DNA from: Mycoplasmatota bacterium
GTDB taxonomy: Bacteria; Bacillota_I; Bacilli_A; RF39; UBA660
Length of the DNA: 14,876 bases
Direction of reading: 5' to 3'
NCBI GenBank assembly: GCA_012840755.1
Contig: DUWA01000099.1
Span: forward strand, 1-14,876
The translations under genes were made by a program, and so were the position numbers. Position 1 is the stretch's first letter. Each line of letters starts with the position of its first letter. Positions 7,602 to 14,643 of the stretch are shown here, piece after piece. The notes below the pieces were generated by a model that saw only the letters and a program-made list of their open reading frames with translations, was not told where the DNA came from and did not search any database.

Positions 7602-7630
7602 AATTTAACATAAAAATAAATTATTTACAA
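7602..7630 (-). promoter_or_regulatory. Possible promoter of the DEAD-box helicase gene
   Basis: TTGTAA (7630-7625) and TAAATT (7607-7602) are 17 bases apart on the minus strand, giving a leader of about 20 bases. The -10 box is weak. The position just downstream of the SDR terminator supports an independent start. Confidence 0.45.
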
Positions 7631-7651
7631 TACTTTTTTAAACATTAAAAT

Positions 7652-7677
7652 AAAAAGTGCCTTTTTAAGCACTATTT
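7652..7677 (-). terminator. Terminator of the pcrA-galU-SDR operon
   Basis: Directly after the SDR stop codon the transcript reads AGUGC, an 8-base loop, then GCACU (7673-7669 with 7660-7656). Flanking A and T runs extend the stem, and the tail is UUUUUAUUUU. This is a clear intrinsic terminator. Confidence 0.8.
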
Positions 7678-8430
7678 TTATTTTTCCTTACTTTTTTGTA
7701 TTTTATACACTATTTTTAATTTAATTGTCTTTGGTAAAAATTTATTGAAAAATACTATTGTTTTCATCTTAAATCCCGGGATTATTATTCTTTTATTTTT
7801 AAACATGTTGTCTATTGCATATTTAGCAACATACTTACTATCTAATGCTTTTACTGAAAATCTTACTTTAGCAACATCATTAAATTCTGTATCAATAGGT
7901 CCTGGGCAAAGTGTTCCTATATATACATTAGAATTATTTCTTTTTAGTTCTTCAGATATTGCTTCAGTTAAATTTAGTACATAGGCTTTAGATGCATAAT
8001 AACTAGCCATTAAAGGTCCTGGTAAAAAAGCAGCTGACGAGGCAACATTAAGAATATAGCCATAATCCTTTTCTTTAAAATCTTTTAATACTAATTTTGT
8101 TAAGGTGTGAACTGTTTTAATATTTAGATCAATTAAATCTAGTTCTTTATCTAATTTAATATTTGAAAACTCTCCAAAAACACCAAACCCTGCATTGTTA
8201 ATAAATATTTCTATATTCTCTTTTTTAATTTTATTATATAACTCCATACAATTAAATGTACTAGATATATCCATTGGTATTATTTCAACATTTGTTTTTA
8301 ATTCTTTTTTTAATTTTTCTAATCTTGTTTTTCTACGTGCAACAAGTATTAAGTCATAGCCCATATCACTTAACACTCTAGCCATATCAGCACCTAATCC
8401 TGAAGAAGCGCCAGTTATTACTGCTTTCAT
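7678..8430 (-). CDS. SDR-family short-chain dehydrogenase/reductase
   Basis: A cytosolic NAD(P)-dependent oxidoreductase of the classical short-chain dehydrogenase class, 250 residues as usual. Residues 6-13 are the TGASSGLG cofactor loop. R32-R33 after the second strand suggest NADP preference. NNAG is at 78-81. The catalytic set is N103, S131, Y144 and K148, with the normal S-to-Y spacing of 13. The basic, hydrophobic C-terminus (KTIVFFNKFLPKTIKLKI) could associate with membrane, as in the DltE/YqjQ-like subgroup. The start at 8430 has an AAGGTGG site. The gene follows galU by 14 bases and is the last gene before a strong terminator. The substrate cannot be deduced; linkage to galU hints at envelope or lipid metabolism but proves nothing. 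Confidence 0.9.
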   Translation of the reverse strand: MKAVITGASSGLGADMARVLSDMGYDLILVARRKTRLEKLKKELKTNVEIIPMDISSTFNCMELYNKIKKENIEIFINNAGFGVFGEFSNIKLDKELDLIDLNIKTVHTLTKLVLKDFKEKDYGYILNVASSAAFLPGPLMASYYASKAYVLNLTEAISEELKRNNSNVYIGTLCPGPIDTEFNDVAKVRFSVKALDSKYVAKYAIDNMFKNKRIIIPGFKMKTIVFFNKFLPKTIKLKIVYKIQKSKEK

Positions 8431-8444
8431 ATGTCACCACCTTT

Positions 8445-9302
8445 TTAATTAAAATGTTTTAGATAGTCTGATAACCCCTCTTTTAATTCATCGTTTTGTA
8501 ATCCAAATTCAATATTTGCCTTTATATATTCTAATTTATTACCAATATCAAAGTACTTTCCTTCTATTTTGCATGCATAAAATTTTTGAGTTTTCATAAG
8601 ATCTCTCATTGCATCAGTAAGATAATATTCACCCTTAGCTGGCTTACTCATTAATTCCTTTATACAATCAAATATCTCAGGTTTTAATATATATCTACCT
8701 AATCCAGCTACATTAGATGGACTATCCTCGATTTTTGGTTTTTCAACAATCGATTTTATAGTTATGTTATCTTTGTTATATTCAATTATCCCATATTTTT
8801 CTACTAAATGCTTTTCTACTTCTAAACATCCAATAACATTTGCATCATATTTTTCGTACATATCAATAAGTTGTTTTAATGCAGGAACTTCTGACATAAA
8901 AACATCATCACCAAAGAATATGGCAAATGGTTCATCATTTATAAATGATTTTGCAAGATTAATAGCATGGGCAGTTCCTAGTGGTTCTTGTTGTCTGATA
9001 AAATAAGTTTTTACTTTACGTGCTGATTCCTTTATCATGCTTAATTCATTAAGTTTACCTGATGACTCTAACTTATATTCTAACTCGAAATTTCTGTCAT
9101 AATAATCCTCTAATATTTTTTTAGTTCCACTTGTTATAAATAAAATCTCTTCAATACCACTTTTTACTGCTTCGTCAACAATATAGTCAATTGCAGGTTT
9201 ATCTACAATAGGTAGCATTTCTTTTGCAACAGTTTTTGTAACCGGCAAAAATCTTGTTCCCATTCCTGCTACTGGAATAATAGCTTTTCTAACTTTTTTC
9301 AT
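8445..9302 (-). CDS. galU: UTP-glucose-1-phosphate uridylyltransferase
   Basis: GalU/GtaB makes UDP-glucose from UTP and glucose-1-phosphate, the precursor for glycolipids, teichoic acid decorations and capsules. The 285-residue product begins KAIIPVAGMGTRFLPVTKT, the nucleotide-binding loop, then KEMLPIVDKPAI. It contains RQQEPLGTAHAI, the FGDDV metal-binding motif, VEKPKIEDSPSNVAGLGRY, and GEYYLTDAM toward the end. The ribosome binding site TAGGAGGAG overlaps the stop codon of the small gene upstream. It sits in the pcrA-to-SDR transcription unit. Confidence 0.96.
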   Translation of the reverse strand: MKKVRKAIIPVAGMGTRFLPVTKTVAKEMLPIVDKPAIDYIVDEAVKSGIEEILFITSGTKKILEDYYDRNFELEYKLESSGKLNELSMIKESARKVKTYFIRQQEPLGTAHAINLAKSFINDEPFAIFFGDDVFMSEVPALKQLIDMYEKYDANVIGCLEVEKHLVEKYGIIEYNKDNITIKSIVEKPKIEDSPSNVAGLGRYILKPEIFDCIKELMSKPAKGEYYLTDAMRDLMKTQKFYACKIEGKYFDIGNKLEYIKANIEFGLQNDELKEGLSDYLKHFN

Positions 9303-9313
9303 AAAATCTCCTC

Positions 9314-9472
9314 CTAATCTTTATGTAAATAATTGTATGTTATTTTAAATATAGCAAGACATACTGCAATTATTCCCAACCACATAAAAGGATTACTATG
9401 ATTTGCATAAAACCATTCTTTTATCGATTGAATTTTTTCAGGTATTCTATCTAATATATTTAACGAATTCAT
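9314..9472 (-). CDS. Small single-pass membrane protein (52 aa), unknown function
   Basis: A small gene fills the pcrA-galU gap completely. ATG 9472 lies one base after the pcrA stop, with a strong AAGGAAGGTG site inside the last pcrA codons. Its TAG stop is part of the galU Shine-Dalgarno (TAGGAGGAG). The 52-residue product has an amphipathic, charged N-terminal half (LDRIPEKIQSIKEWFYANH) and a hydrophobic helix at about 28-42 (PFMWLGIIAVCLAIF), with a short tail ending HKD. I do not recognise a family. The perfect spacing and two good ribosome binding sites argue for a translated gene coupled to both neighbours, perhaps a membrane-anchored accessory protein. Confidence 0.72.
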   Translation of the reverse strand: MNSLNILDRIPEKIQSIKEWFYANHSNPFMWLGIIAVCLAIFKITYNYLHKD

Positions 9473-9473
9473 T

Positions 9474-11558
9474 TTACACCTTCCTTATACTCTTATGGCC
9501 TTTCAGTATCTTTTTAATACCGTGTGGATGAGGAAAAGCAATAGTCAAAACACTTTTATCCATTTCAACAATTATACCTAATCCAAAAGTTTCATGTGTG
9601 ATTTTCTCACCAAATTGGTATTCTTGATTTTCATCAACTAATGAATCAATATTCACTTTAAGACTATTTATATCAGATATATTTGAATTAATGTATTCAT
9701 CATTAATTTCGCTTATAAATCTACTAGGCGGGTTGCAGCTTTCAATTCCATAAAGGGTTCTTCTTCGGGCATTAACAAACCATAGTGATTTTTTTGCCCT
9801 TGTTATCGCAACATAACAAAGCCTTCTTTCTTCTTCTAGTTCTTCCATATTACTGTAACTGTTTTTATGAGGAAAAACACCTTCTTCCATTCCTATTATA
9901 AAAACATTTTCAAATTCCAAACCTTTTGATGAATGTATTGTAAGTAAAGTTACAACATCATCATAGTTTTTATATTCCTGTACGTCTGACACTAATGTAA
10001 TATTATTTAAAAAATCTTCTAATGAGATTACACCCATCTCTTCTTCTGAGTTTTTAGCAATTGTCTTAAATTCTTCTAAGTTCTCAATTCTAAGTTCGGC
10101 TTCAATAGTTTTTTCATTTAACAGTTCTTGTCTTATTCCTGTTTTCTCTAATACTTTTTCAACAAGTTCGGTAAGCGATAATGACTCACTTTCCTTTTTC
10201 AGTTCCATTATTAATTTTTTAAATTCTAATTCTTTTCCTGAATCAATTGCATCGTACATGCTAATAGATTTATCATTTGCTTTTCTTATTATATTTTCAA
10301 CAGTTTTTAACCCAATACCTCGCTTTGGAACGTTTATTATCCTTGATAGACTAACATCATCATATTCATTAAATATAAGTTTTAAGTACGCTATTAGATC
10401 TTTTATTTCTTTCCTGTTATAGAAATTTACTGTTCCAACAATTTTATATGGAATATTTTCTTTTAGCATAGCCTCTTCTATAGCTCTTGATTGTGCGTTA
10501 GTTCTATATAAAACTGCTATTTGTTTTTTTTCAGTTCCTGACTCTATTAATTTTTTTATTTCACTTGCAACATAAAAGGCCTCATCTTTTTCATCATATG
10601 AACGATGATATTCAATTTTTAATCCTGAATCATTATTAGTCCATAATATTTTATCTTTACGGAGTTTGTTATTTTTTATTACGTCATTTGCTGCATTTAA
10701 AATATTTTGCGTTGATCTATAATTTTCTTCCAAAAGTATCAAATTAGCATTAGGAAAGTCTTTTTCGAAATTAAGTATATTTCTATAGTTAGCTCCACGC
10801 CATGAGAATATTGTCTGATCTACATCACCAACTACACAAATATTTTTATATTTAGCTGACACAAGTTTTGTTAAAACATATTGTGCTTCATTAGTATCTT
10901 GATACTCATCAATAAGAATATATTTATACCTTTCTTGATATTCTTTTAGTATTTCCGGATAATTTCTAAACAGTGTCACTGGTGCTGTTAATAAATCATC
11001 AAAATCGACACAATTACTAGATAATAATTTTTTTTCATATTTCAAATATACTTTATGAACAATATCAGAAAAATCTGAATTGACAAATCTTTCATAATTT
11101 TCAGCATTTATTAACTCATTTTTAGAACTACTTATTGCAGATTTTATTGCATTAGGATTATATATCTTAGGATCATAATTTAATTCCTTTATAATTTTTT
11201 TAATTATGGTTAATGAATCATCACTGTCTAATATCGTGAAATTTCTTTTGTATCCTAGTTTTTCATAATTTTCTTTTAATATCAATAGTCCAAAAGAATG
11301 GAATGTTGAAATTTGTATATTTTTAGCTGTGTGACCCATAATGTCTATAACTCGCTCTTTCATTTCCTTCGCCGCTTTATTTGTAAAAGTTATAGCTAAT
11401 ATTGAGTCAGGGCTAACTTTTTTCTCTTTTATTAGGTAAGCTATTCTTGTGGTTAAAACACGTGTTTTTCCACTTCCTGCTCCGGCTAGTACTAAAACAG
11501 GTCCCTCAGTAGCCTTAACTGCTTCAAGTTGTTTATCATTTAAATTTTCTAGCCCCAT
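9474..11558 (-). CDS. pcrA: UvrD/Rep-family DNA helicase PcrA
   Basis: A 3'-5' superfamily 1 DNA helicase used in repair, rolling-circle replication and removal of RecA and stalled RNA polymerase. The 694-residue product shows Walker A AGAGSGKT (25-32), ITFTNKAAKEMKERV (motif Ia), IDEYQDTNEAQ (motif II), VGDVDQTIFSWRGAN (III), LEENYRST (IV), LLTIHSSKGLEFENVF (V) and EEERRLCYVAITRAKKSL (VI). The end (ITHETFGLGIIVEM...LTIAFPHPHGIKKIL) matches the PcrA C-terminal Tudor-like, RNA-polymerase-binding segment. That segment supports PcrA over UvrD or Rep. It is a little shorter than the usual 720-740 residues, mainly in the linker before this segment. A GGTGATG site precedes ATG 11558. No convincing dedicated promoter was found in the short gap after fic. 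Confidence 0.95.
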   Translation of the reverse strand: MGLENLNDKQLEAVKATEGPVLVLAGAGSGKTRVLTTRIAYLIKEKKVSPDSILAITFTNKAAKEMKERVIDIMGHTAKNIQISTFHSFGLLILKENYEKLGYKRNFTILDSDDSLTIIKKIIKELNYDPKIYNPNAIKSAISSSKNELINAENYERFVNSDFSDIVHKVYLKYEKKLLSSNCVDFDDLLTAPVTLFRNYPEILKEYQERYKYILIDEYQDTNEAQYVLTKLVSAKYKNICVVGDVDQTIFSWRGANYRNILNFEKDFPNANLILLEENYRSTQNILNAANDVIKNNKLRKDKILWTNNDSGLKIEYHRSYDEKDEAFYVASEIKKLIESGTEKKQIAVLYRTNAQSRAIEEAMLKENIPYKIVGTVNFYNRKEIKDLIAYLKLIFNEYDDVSLSRIINVPKRGIGLKTVENIIRKANDKSISMYDAIDSGKELEFKKLIMELKKESESLSLTELVEKVLEKTGIRQELLNEKTIEAELRIENLEEFKTIAKNSEEEMGVISLEDFLNNITLVSDVQEYKNYDDVVTLLTIHSSKGLEFENVFIIGMEEGVFPHKNSYSNMEELEEERRLCYVAITRAKKSLWFVNARRRTLYGIESCNPPSRFISEINDEYINSNISDINSLKVNIDSLVDENQEYQFGEKITHETFGLGIIVEMDKSVLTIAFPHPHGIKKILKGHKSIRKV

Positions 11559-11584
11559 AACATCACCATTTTAATAATAACATA

Positions 11585-11609
11585 AAAACACTTAAATTAT
11601 AAGTGTTTT
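11585..11609 (-). terminator. Terminator of the Fic module, overlapping the fic stop codon
   Basis: A perfect 10-bp stem (11585-11594 with 11600-11609) has the fic TAA (11599-11597) in its five-base loop. The 5' arm in the transcript therefore encodes the last residues of Fic. A UUUUUAUGUUAUU tail follows, beginning with the end of the stem. Confidence 0.7.
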
Positions 11610-12241
11610 AATCTTTTTTCTGTCTTTTTAATTAGTGTTTTTGCAAAAAAAATTTCTAATAATTCTGTTTTAGTAGTAATGGCTGATATTTCACTACCTT
11701 TAAGTAAAATCATTTTATCTTCTTCTGTTATATTTGTAAAATCAATTTCAAAAGTTCCAAAATCTATTTTGGTATTTATATATAAAACATATTGTCTTAA
11801 AAACTCTCTAATTGTTCTTCCATTCCCATCTCTAAACGGATGAATTATATTTAATTCTGAATAATAGTGAGCTAAATATTTAATCAAATCCTCTTCGCAT
11901 TCAATATTCACAATTCTTTTTTTCATTTCTTCCAATATAGTTTTAGAATATGGATAAATATATCCCGGCCTACAAAATAAGGTTGATCCTTTTTGTATAC
12001 ATTCATCTCTTATTTCTCCCGCAAAATCATATAAGCTTCCAAACAGATATTTATGAATACTACATAAATGATCAAGATCAAAATTTCCTTCTGTTGGTTT
12101 TATATATAATTTTGATAAATTATATGTAGTAACAACTCTTTCAAATTTATCTAATAATTCTTGGTTTTTAATATTAAGTTTGTTTATTAAAACATCAGTT
12201 CCTTTATATGTATATCTAGATTTATATTCATTGTACGGCAT
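11597..12241 (-). CDS. fic: Fic-family AMP-transferase (toxin of a class I Fic module)
   Basis: Fic enzymes transfer AMP from ATP to Ser, Thr or Tyr of target proteins; class I toxins such as VbhT modify gyrase and topoisomerase IV. The 214-residue protein has the intact catalytic loop HPFRDGNGRTIR at 134-145, with H134, D138, N140, R142 and R145 all present, so it should be active. Upstream are HKYLFGSLYDFAGEIR (63-78) and the flap KGSTLFCRPGYI (84-95). A basic helix ends the protein. It has no internal inhibitory helix, which fits class I: the inhibitor is the separate small protein ending 4 bases upstream. AGAAGAAGTG is the ribosome binding site. Confidence 0.93.
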   Translation of the reverse strand: MPYNEYKSRYTYKGTDVLINKLNIKNQELLDKFERVVTTYNLSKLYIKPTEGNFDLDHLCSIHKYLFGSLYDFAGEIRDECIQKGSTLFCRPGYIYPYSKTILEEMKKRIVNIECEEDLIKYLAHYYSELNIIHPFRDGNGRTIREFLRQYVLYINTKIDFGTFEIDFTNITEEDKMILLKGSEISAITTKTELLEIFFAKTLIKKTEKRLKHL

Positions 12242-12245
12242 ATTA

Positions 12246-12443
12246 TCACTTCTTCTTTTGCTTTGTTTTTTTTATTTCCTCTTCATGCATTTTATAAACA
12301 TTATATATTAGACTTTCTATTTTTCTATCTTTTTTTAAAGATTCTTTAATTAAATTGATCTCCTGCTCTGTCATTTTATCATTTTCTATTTGATTATTTG
12401 AAACAGAGCTACTTACAGCTTTATTTATTGCCTCATCAGACAT
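12246..12443 (-). CDS. VbhA-like antitoxin of the Fic module
   Basis: The 65-residue product is probably the inhibitor of Fic. VbhA antitoxins are short helical proteins that place a glutamate from an (S/T)xxxE(G/N) motif against the second Fic-motif arginine and block ATP gamma-phosphate binding. Here residues 4-40 resemble that layout. A helix (DEAINKAVSSS) is followed by NNQIEN (16-21), giving E20 and N21 in the right places, then MTEQEINLIKESLKK. The position normally Ser/Thr (16) is Asn, while S15 is one residue earlier. The lysine-rich C-terminus (KKTKQKKK) is unusual. The call rests on gene position, size and motif. The start at 12443 has GGTGAT close upstream. Confidence 0.75.
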   Translation of the reverse strand: MSDEAINKAVSSSVSNNQIENDKMTEQEINLIKESLKKDRKIESLIYNVYKMHEEEIKKTKQKKK

Positions 12444-12458
12444 ATTATCACCAAATTT

Positions 12459-12487
12459 ATTATATCATTTCTTTAATTTTTTGTATA
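12459..12487 (-). promoter_or_regulatory. Promoter of the antitoxin-fic operon
   Basis: TATACA (12487-12482) and a perfect TATAAT (12464-12459) are 17 bases apart on the minus strand. The start would be near 12452, with an almost leaderless 5' end of 10 or so bases. It is divergent from the ABC transporter promoter. Confidence 0.6.
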
Positions 12488-12533
12488 TAAAATTTATAAT
12501 TATATAAACCAATATTATTTATCCTTTTTTTTA

Positions 12534-12562
12534 ATGGCATACTTTAACAATTTGAATATAAT
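12534..12562 (+). promoter_or_regulatory. Promoter of the ABC transporter genes
   Basis: ATGGCA (12534-12539), a 17-base spacer and a perfect TATAAT (12557-12562) precede the gene by about 28 bases. The -35 is imperfect. The 146-base divergent region holds no visible riboswitch. Confidence 0.55.
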
Positions 12563-12589
12563 AAAAATGAACAGGAAAGGAGAATAAAG

Positions 12590-13585
12590 GTGAAGAAAAT
12601 TGTTTCTATAGTGGTTTCCCTATTAATAATTGCTGGTGCTGGATTTTTGCTTTTCTTTAATAAAGACAAAGAATTAAAGAAAGTTAAAGTTGCAGAAGTA
12701 ACACATTCTGTATTTTATGCGCCTCAATATGTAGCATATGAACTTGGATACTTTAAAGATGAAGGCTTAGATGTAGAACTAATTCTAACTCCAGGGGCTG
12801 ATAAAGTAACAGCTGCAGTATTATCTGGAGATGTTCATATTGGCTTTTGTGGCAGTGAGGCTACTATATATGTTTATAATCAGGGAGAAAAGGATTATCT
12901 AGTTAATTTTGCAGGCTTAACTAAAAGGGATGGAAGCTTTTTAGTATCTAGAGTTAAAATCGATAATTTCACTTTTGATAAAGTAAAAGGTAAAGACATC
13001 ATTGGTGGGAGAAAGGGTGGAATGCCAGAAATGACTCTAGAGTGGGCATTAAAAGAAAATGGTATTGATCCTTCTAAGGACGTTAATATTGACACAAGTA
13101 TTGCTTTTGCATCTATGGCAGGGGCTTTTATTGGTGGAACAGGTGATTTTGTTACTTTATTTGAACCTAATGCGCTTGAAATAGAACAACAAGGTTATGG
13201 ATATGTTGTTGCATCAATAGGAGAAAAGGGAGGAGTAGTTCCTTATACATCATATAATGCAAGAAAAAGTTATATTGAGGAAAATCCAGAGATAATAGAA
13301 AAATTTGTTAATGCTATTCAAAAAGGTATTGATTATGTTTATAATCATACTGATGAAGAAGTAGCCAAAACTATTCTAAATCAATTTCCAGATACTTCAT
13401 TAAATGATTTGATTAAAATTGTAAATAGATATAGAAGTATTGATTCATGGTTTGATACTACATACATAGCAGAAGAAAACTTCAATCATATTCAAACAAT
13501 TATGGAAAATGCAAACCAATTAGACAAACGCGCACCATATTCAAAGCTAGTCGACAACAATTTCTCAAAAACAACAAATGAATAA
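12590..13585 (+). CDS. NMT1/THI5-like ABC transporter substrate-binding protein, membrane-anchored
   Basis: A 331-residue solute-binding protein of the SsuA/TauA/ThiY fold, for nitrogen-, sulfur- or vitamin-precursor-type ligands. The family pattern is PQYVAYELGYFKDEGLDVEL at about 45-64, then GADKVTAAVLSGDVHIGF at 69-86, and FIGGTGDFVTLFEPNA further on. Residues 4-23 form one hydrophobic helix, but there is no lipobox cysteine after it. It is therefore probably tethered by an uncleaved signal anchor rather than lipidated as is normal in Firmicutes. It starts at GTG 12590 with AGGAAAGGAG upstream. The stop overlaps the ATPase start by 8 bases. The ligand cannot be named, and no thiamine or other riboswitch is visible. 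Confidence 0.87.
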   Translation: MKKIVSIVVSLLIIAGAGFLLFFNKDKELKKVKVAEVTHSVFYAPQYVAYELGYFKDEGLDVELILTPGADKVTAAVLSGDVHIGFCGSEATIYVYNQGEKDYLVNFAGLTKRDGSFLVSRVKIDNFTFDKVKGKDIIGGRKGGMPEMTLEWALKENGIDPSKDVNIDTSIAFASMAGAFIGGTGDFVTLFEPNALEIEQQGYGYVVASIGEKGGVVPYTSYNARKSYIEENPEIIEKFVNAIQKGIDYVYNHTDEEVAKTILNQFPDTSLNDLIKIVNRYRSIDSWFDTTYIAEENFNHIQTIMENANQLDKRAPYSKLVDNNFSKTTNE

Positions 13586-14168
13586 GTTATTAAAAATTAA
13601 AAAATTAAAGAAAAATTATCATACTAGTAAAGAAGAAATTGTAGCTATTGATAATTTTTCTTTTAGTATGAATGATGGTGAATTTATCGCAATAGTAGGA
13701 CCAAGCGGTTGTGGAAAATCTACTTTACTTTCAATAATTGGCGGATTAGAAACCAAATCTAGTGGTATTATTAAATTTAATGAAAATATTAAAAATATTG
13801 GTTATATGTTGCAACAAGACTCATTATTTGAATGGAGAAATATATTAGAGAATTGTTTGATCGGTTTGGAAGTTAAAAAACAGTTAAATAATGAAAATAT
13901 CAGATATGTTAAAGCACTATTAGATACATATGGACTTAAGGATTTCAAACAAGCATACCCTGATAGCTTATCCGGAGGAATGAGGCAGAGAGTTGCTCTT
14001 ATTAGAACATTAGCAACAAAGCCAGATCTTTTACTTCTTGATGAACCATTTAGTGCCTTAGATTACCAGACTAGGTTATCAGTATCTGATGATGTTTACA
14101 ATATAATCAAAAAAGAAAAGAAAAGTGTTATTATGGTTACACATGACTTAGCCGAGGCTATATTCTAA
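13578..14168 (+). pseudogene. ABC transporter ATPase (SsuB/TauB/ThiZ type), C-terminally truncated
   Basis: ATP-binding subunit for the importer whose binding protein overlaps it by 8 bases. Residues 41-49 are Walker A GPSGCGKST. The Q-loop is MLQQDSLFEW (78-87), the signature LSGGMRQR (131-138), Walker B LLLLDEPFSALD with E156, and H189 is the switch histidine in VTHDLAEA. The frame stops at residue 196, right after that motif. Relatives continue for about 45-60 more residues, starting with the strand usually reading like SLADRVIVL. All ATP-handling motifs remain, but the last part of the fold is gone, and no permease gene follows. I infer decay; a short functional version is possible. After the TAA the same frame stays open for 53 more codons, but its sequence is not convincingly related. 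Confidence 0.75.
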
Positions 14169-14237
14169 ATTAGTATAACTATTTTCCCGAAAGATAATAA
14201 TGACATATTGTTGGAAAACTTTTTAACAACCTGCATT

Positions 14238-14263
14238 AAAAAAGAGGAATTATATTATTCCTC
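14238..14263 (-). terminator. Terminator of the small-gene cluster at the right end
   Basis: GAGGAAT (transcript 5' arm, complement of 14263-14257) pairs with ATTCCTC (complement of 14250-14244) across a six-base loop. Six T residues follow on the minus strand (14243-14238). It faces the truncated ATPase gene convergently. Confidence 0.75.
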
Positions 14264-14372
14264 AATATTAATATCATTATATTTTTCAACAAATTTTTTA
14301 GTAATTAATCGGATATCATTCAATAATTAGATAAATAACATTTTTGTTTTTAATTTCTGTATATTTAGCCAT
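14255..14372 (-). pseudogene. Frameshifted small gene of about 38 codons, unknown
   Basis: ATG 14372 overlaps the stop of the 92-residue gene upstream and opens MAKYTEIKNKNVIYLI, ending in TGA after 18 codons (14318-14316). Moving one base, the next frame continues NDIRLITKKFVEKYNDIN and ends at TAA 14257-14255, inside the terminator hairpin. Removing one base near 14321 would join them into a single 38-residue charged peptide. The overlap at its start and the terminator at its end suggest it was the last gene of the cluster. A sequencing error, a true mutation or chance are all possible. No function is recognised. Confidence 0.35.
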
Positions 14373-14643
14373 AATATCTTTTTATATATTTCATTCCACT
14401 ATCTGTTCTTAATACTAATAAATCTTTATCTGTAATGTTTTCTAAATTTTTTCCATATTCACCTTCTAACGGTCCAAAAGTATAAAAATTTTTTTGATTT
14501 AACAATTCCTCATCAATATATATAATATCATTCACTGAAGGTTGAACTTCAAAAAAATCTAAATTTAATATATATTTATTGTTATTGTCATCTCGTAAAG
14601 TGTATATATATTTATCTATTTCTAGTATTAACAATTTTTTCAT
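14365..14643 (-). CDS. Small beta-rich protein (92 aa), unknown function
   Basis: The 92-residue product begins MKKLLILEIDKYIYTLRDD and alternates hydrophobic and charged residues in short strands: KYILNLDFF, DIIYIDEELL, LLVLRTDSG, MKYIKRYYG. This suggests a small all-beta (OB- or SH3-like barrel) cytosolic protein. No signal peptide or membrane segment is seen, and no family is recognised. I choose ATG 14643 because GGGAAAAGAGATGG lies just upstream. A start at 14670 would add nine residues (MRIWEKRWK) and is less likely. It overlaps the end of the upstream repeat-protein gene by 32 bases in another frame, and its stop overlaps the next small gene. Confidence 0.6.
   Translation of the reverse strand: MKKLLILEIDKYIYTLRDDNNNKYILNLDFFEVQPSVNDIIYIDEELLNQKNFYTFGPLEGEYGKNLENITDKDLLVLRTDSGMKYIKRYYG

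Noticed and set aside
12444..12589. Riboswitch upstream of the substrate-binding protein
   Set aside because: The divergent gap is short and holds two promoters; no thiamine-type or other conserved core is visible.
14169..14327. 53 open codons in frame after the truncated ATPase stop
   Set aside because: The sequence does not resemble the missing ATPase C-terminus, and half of it is antisense to the minus-strand terminator and small gene. Chance openness is more likely than stop read-through.
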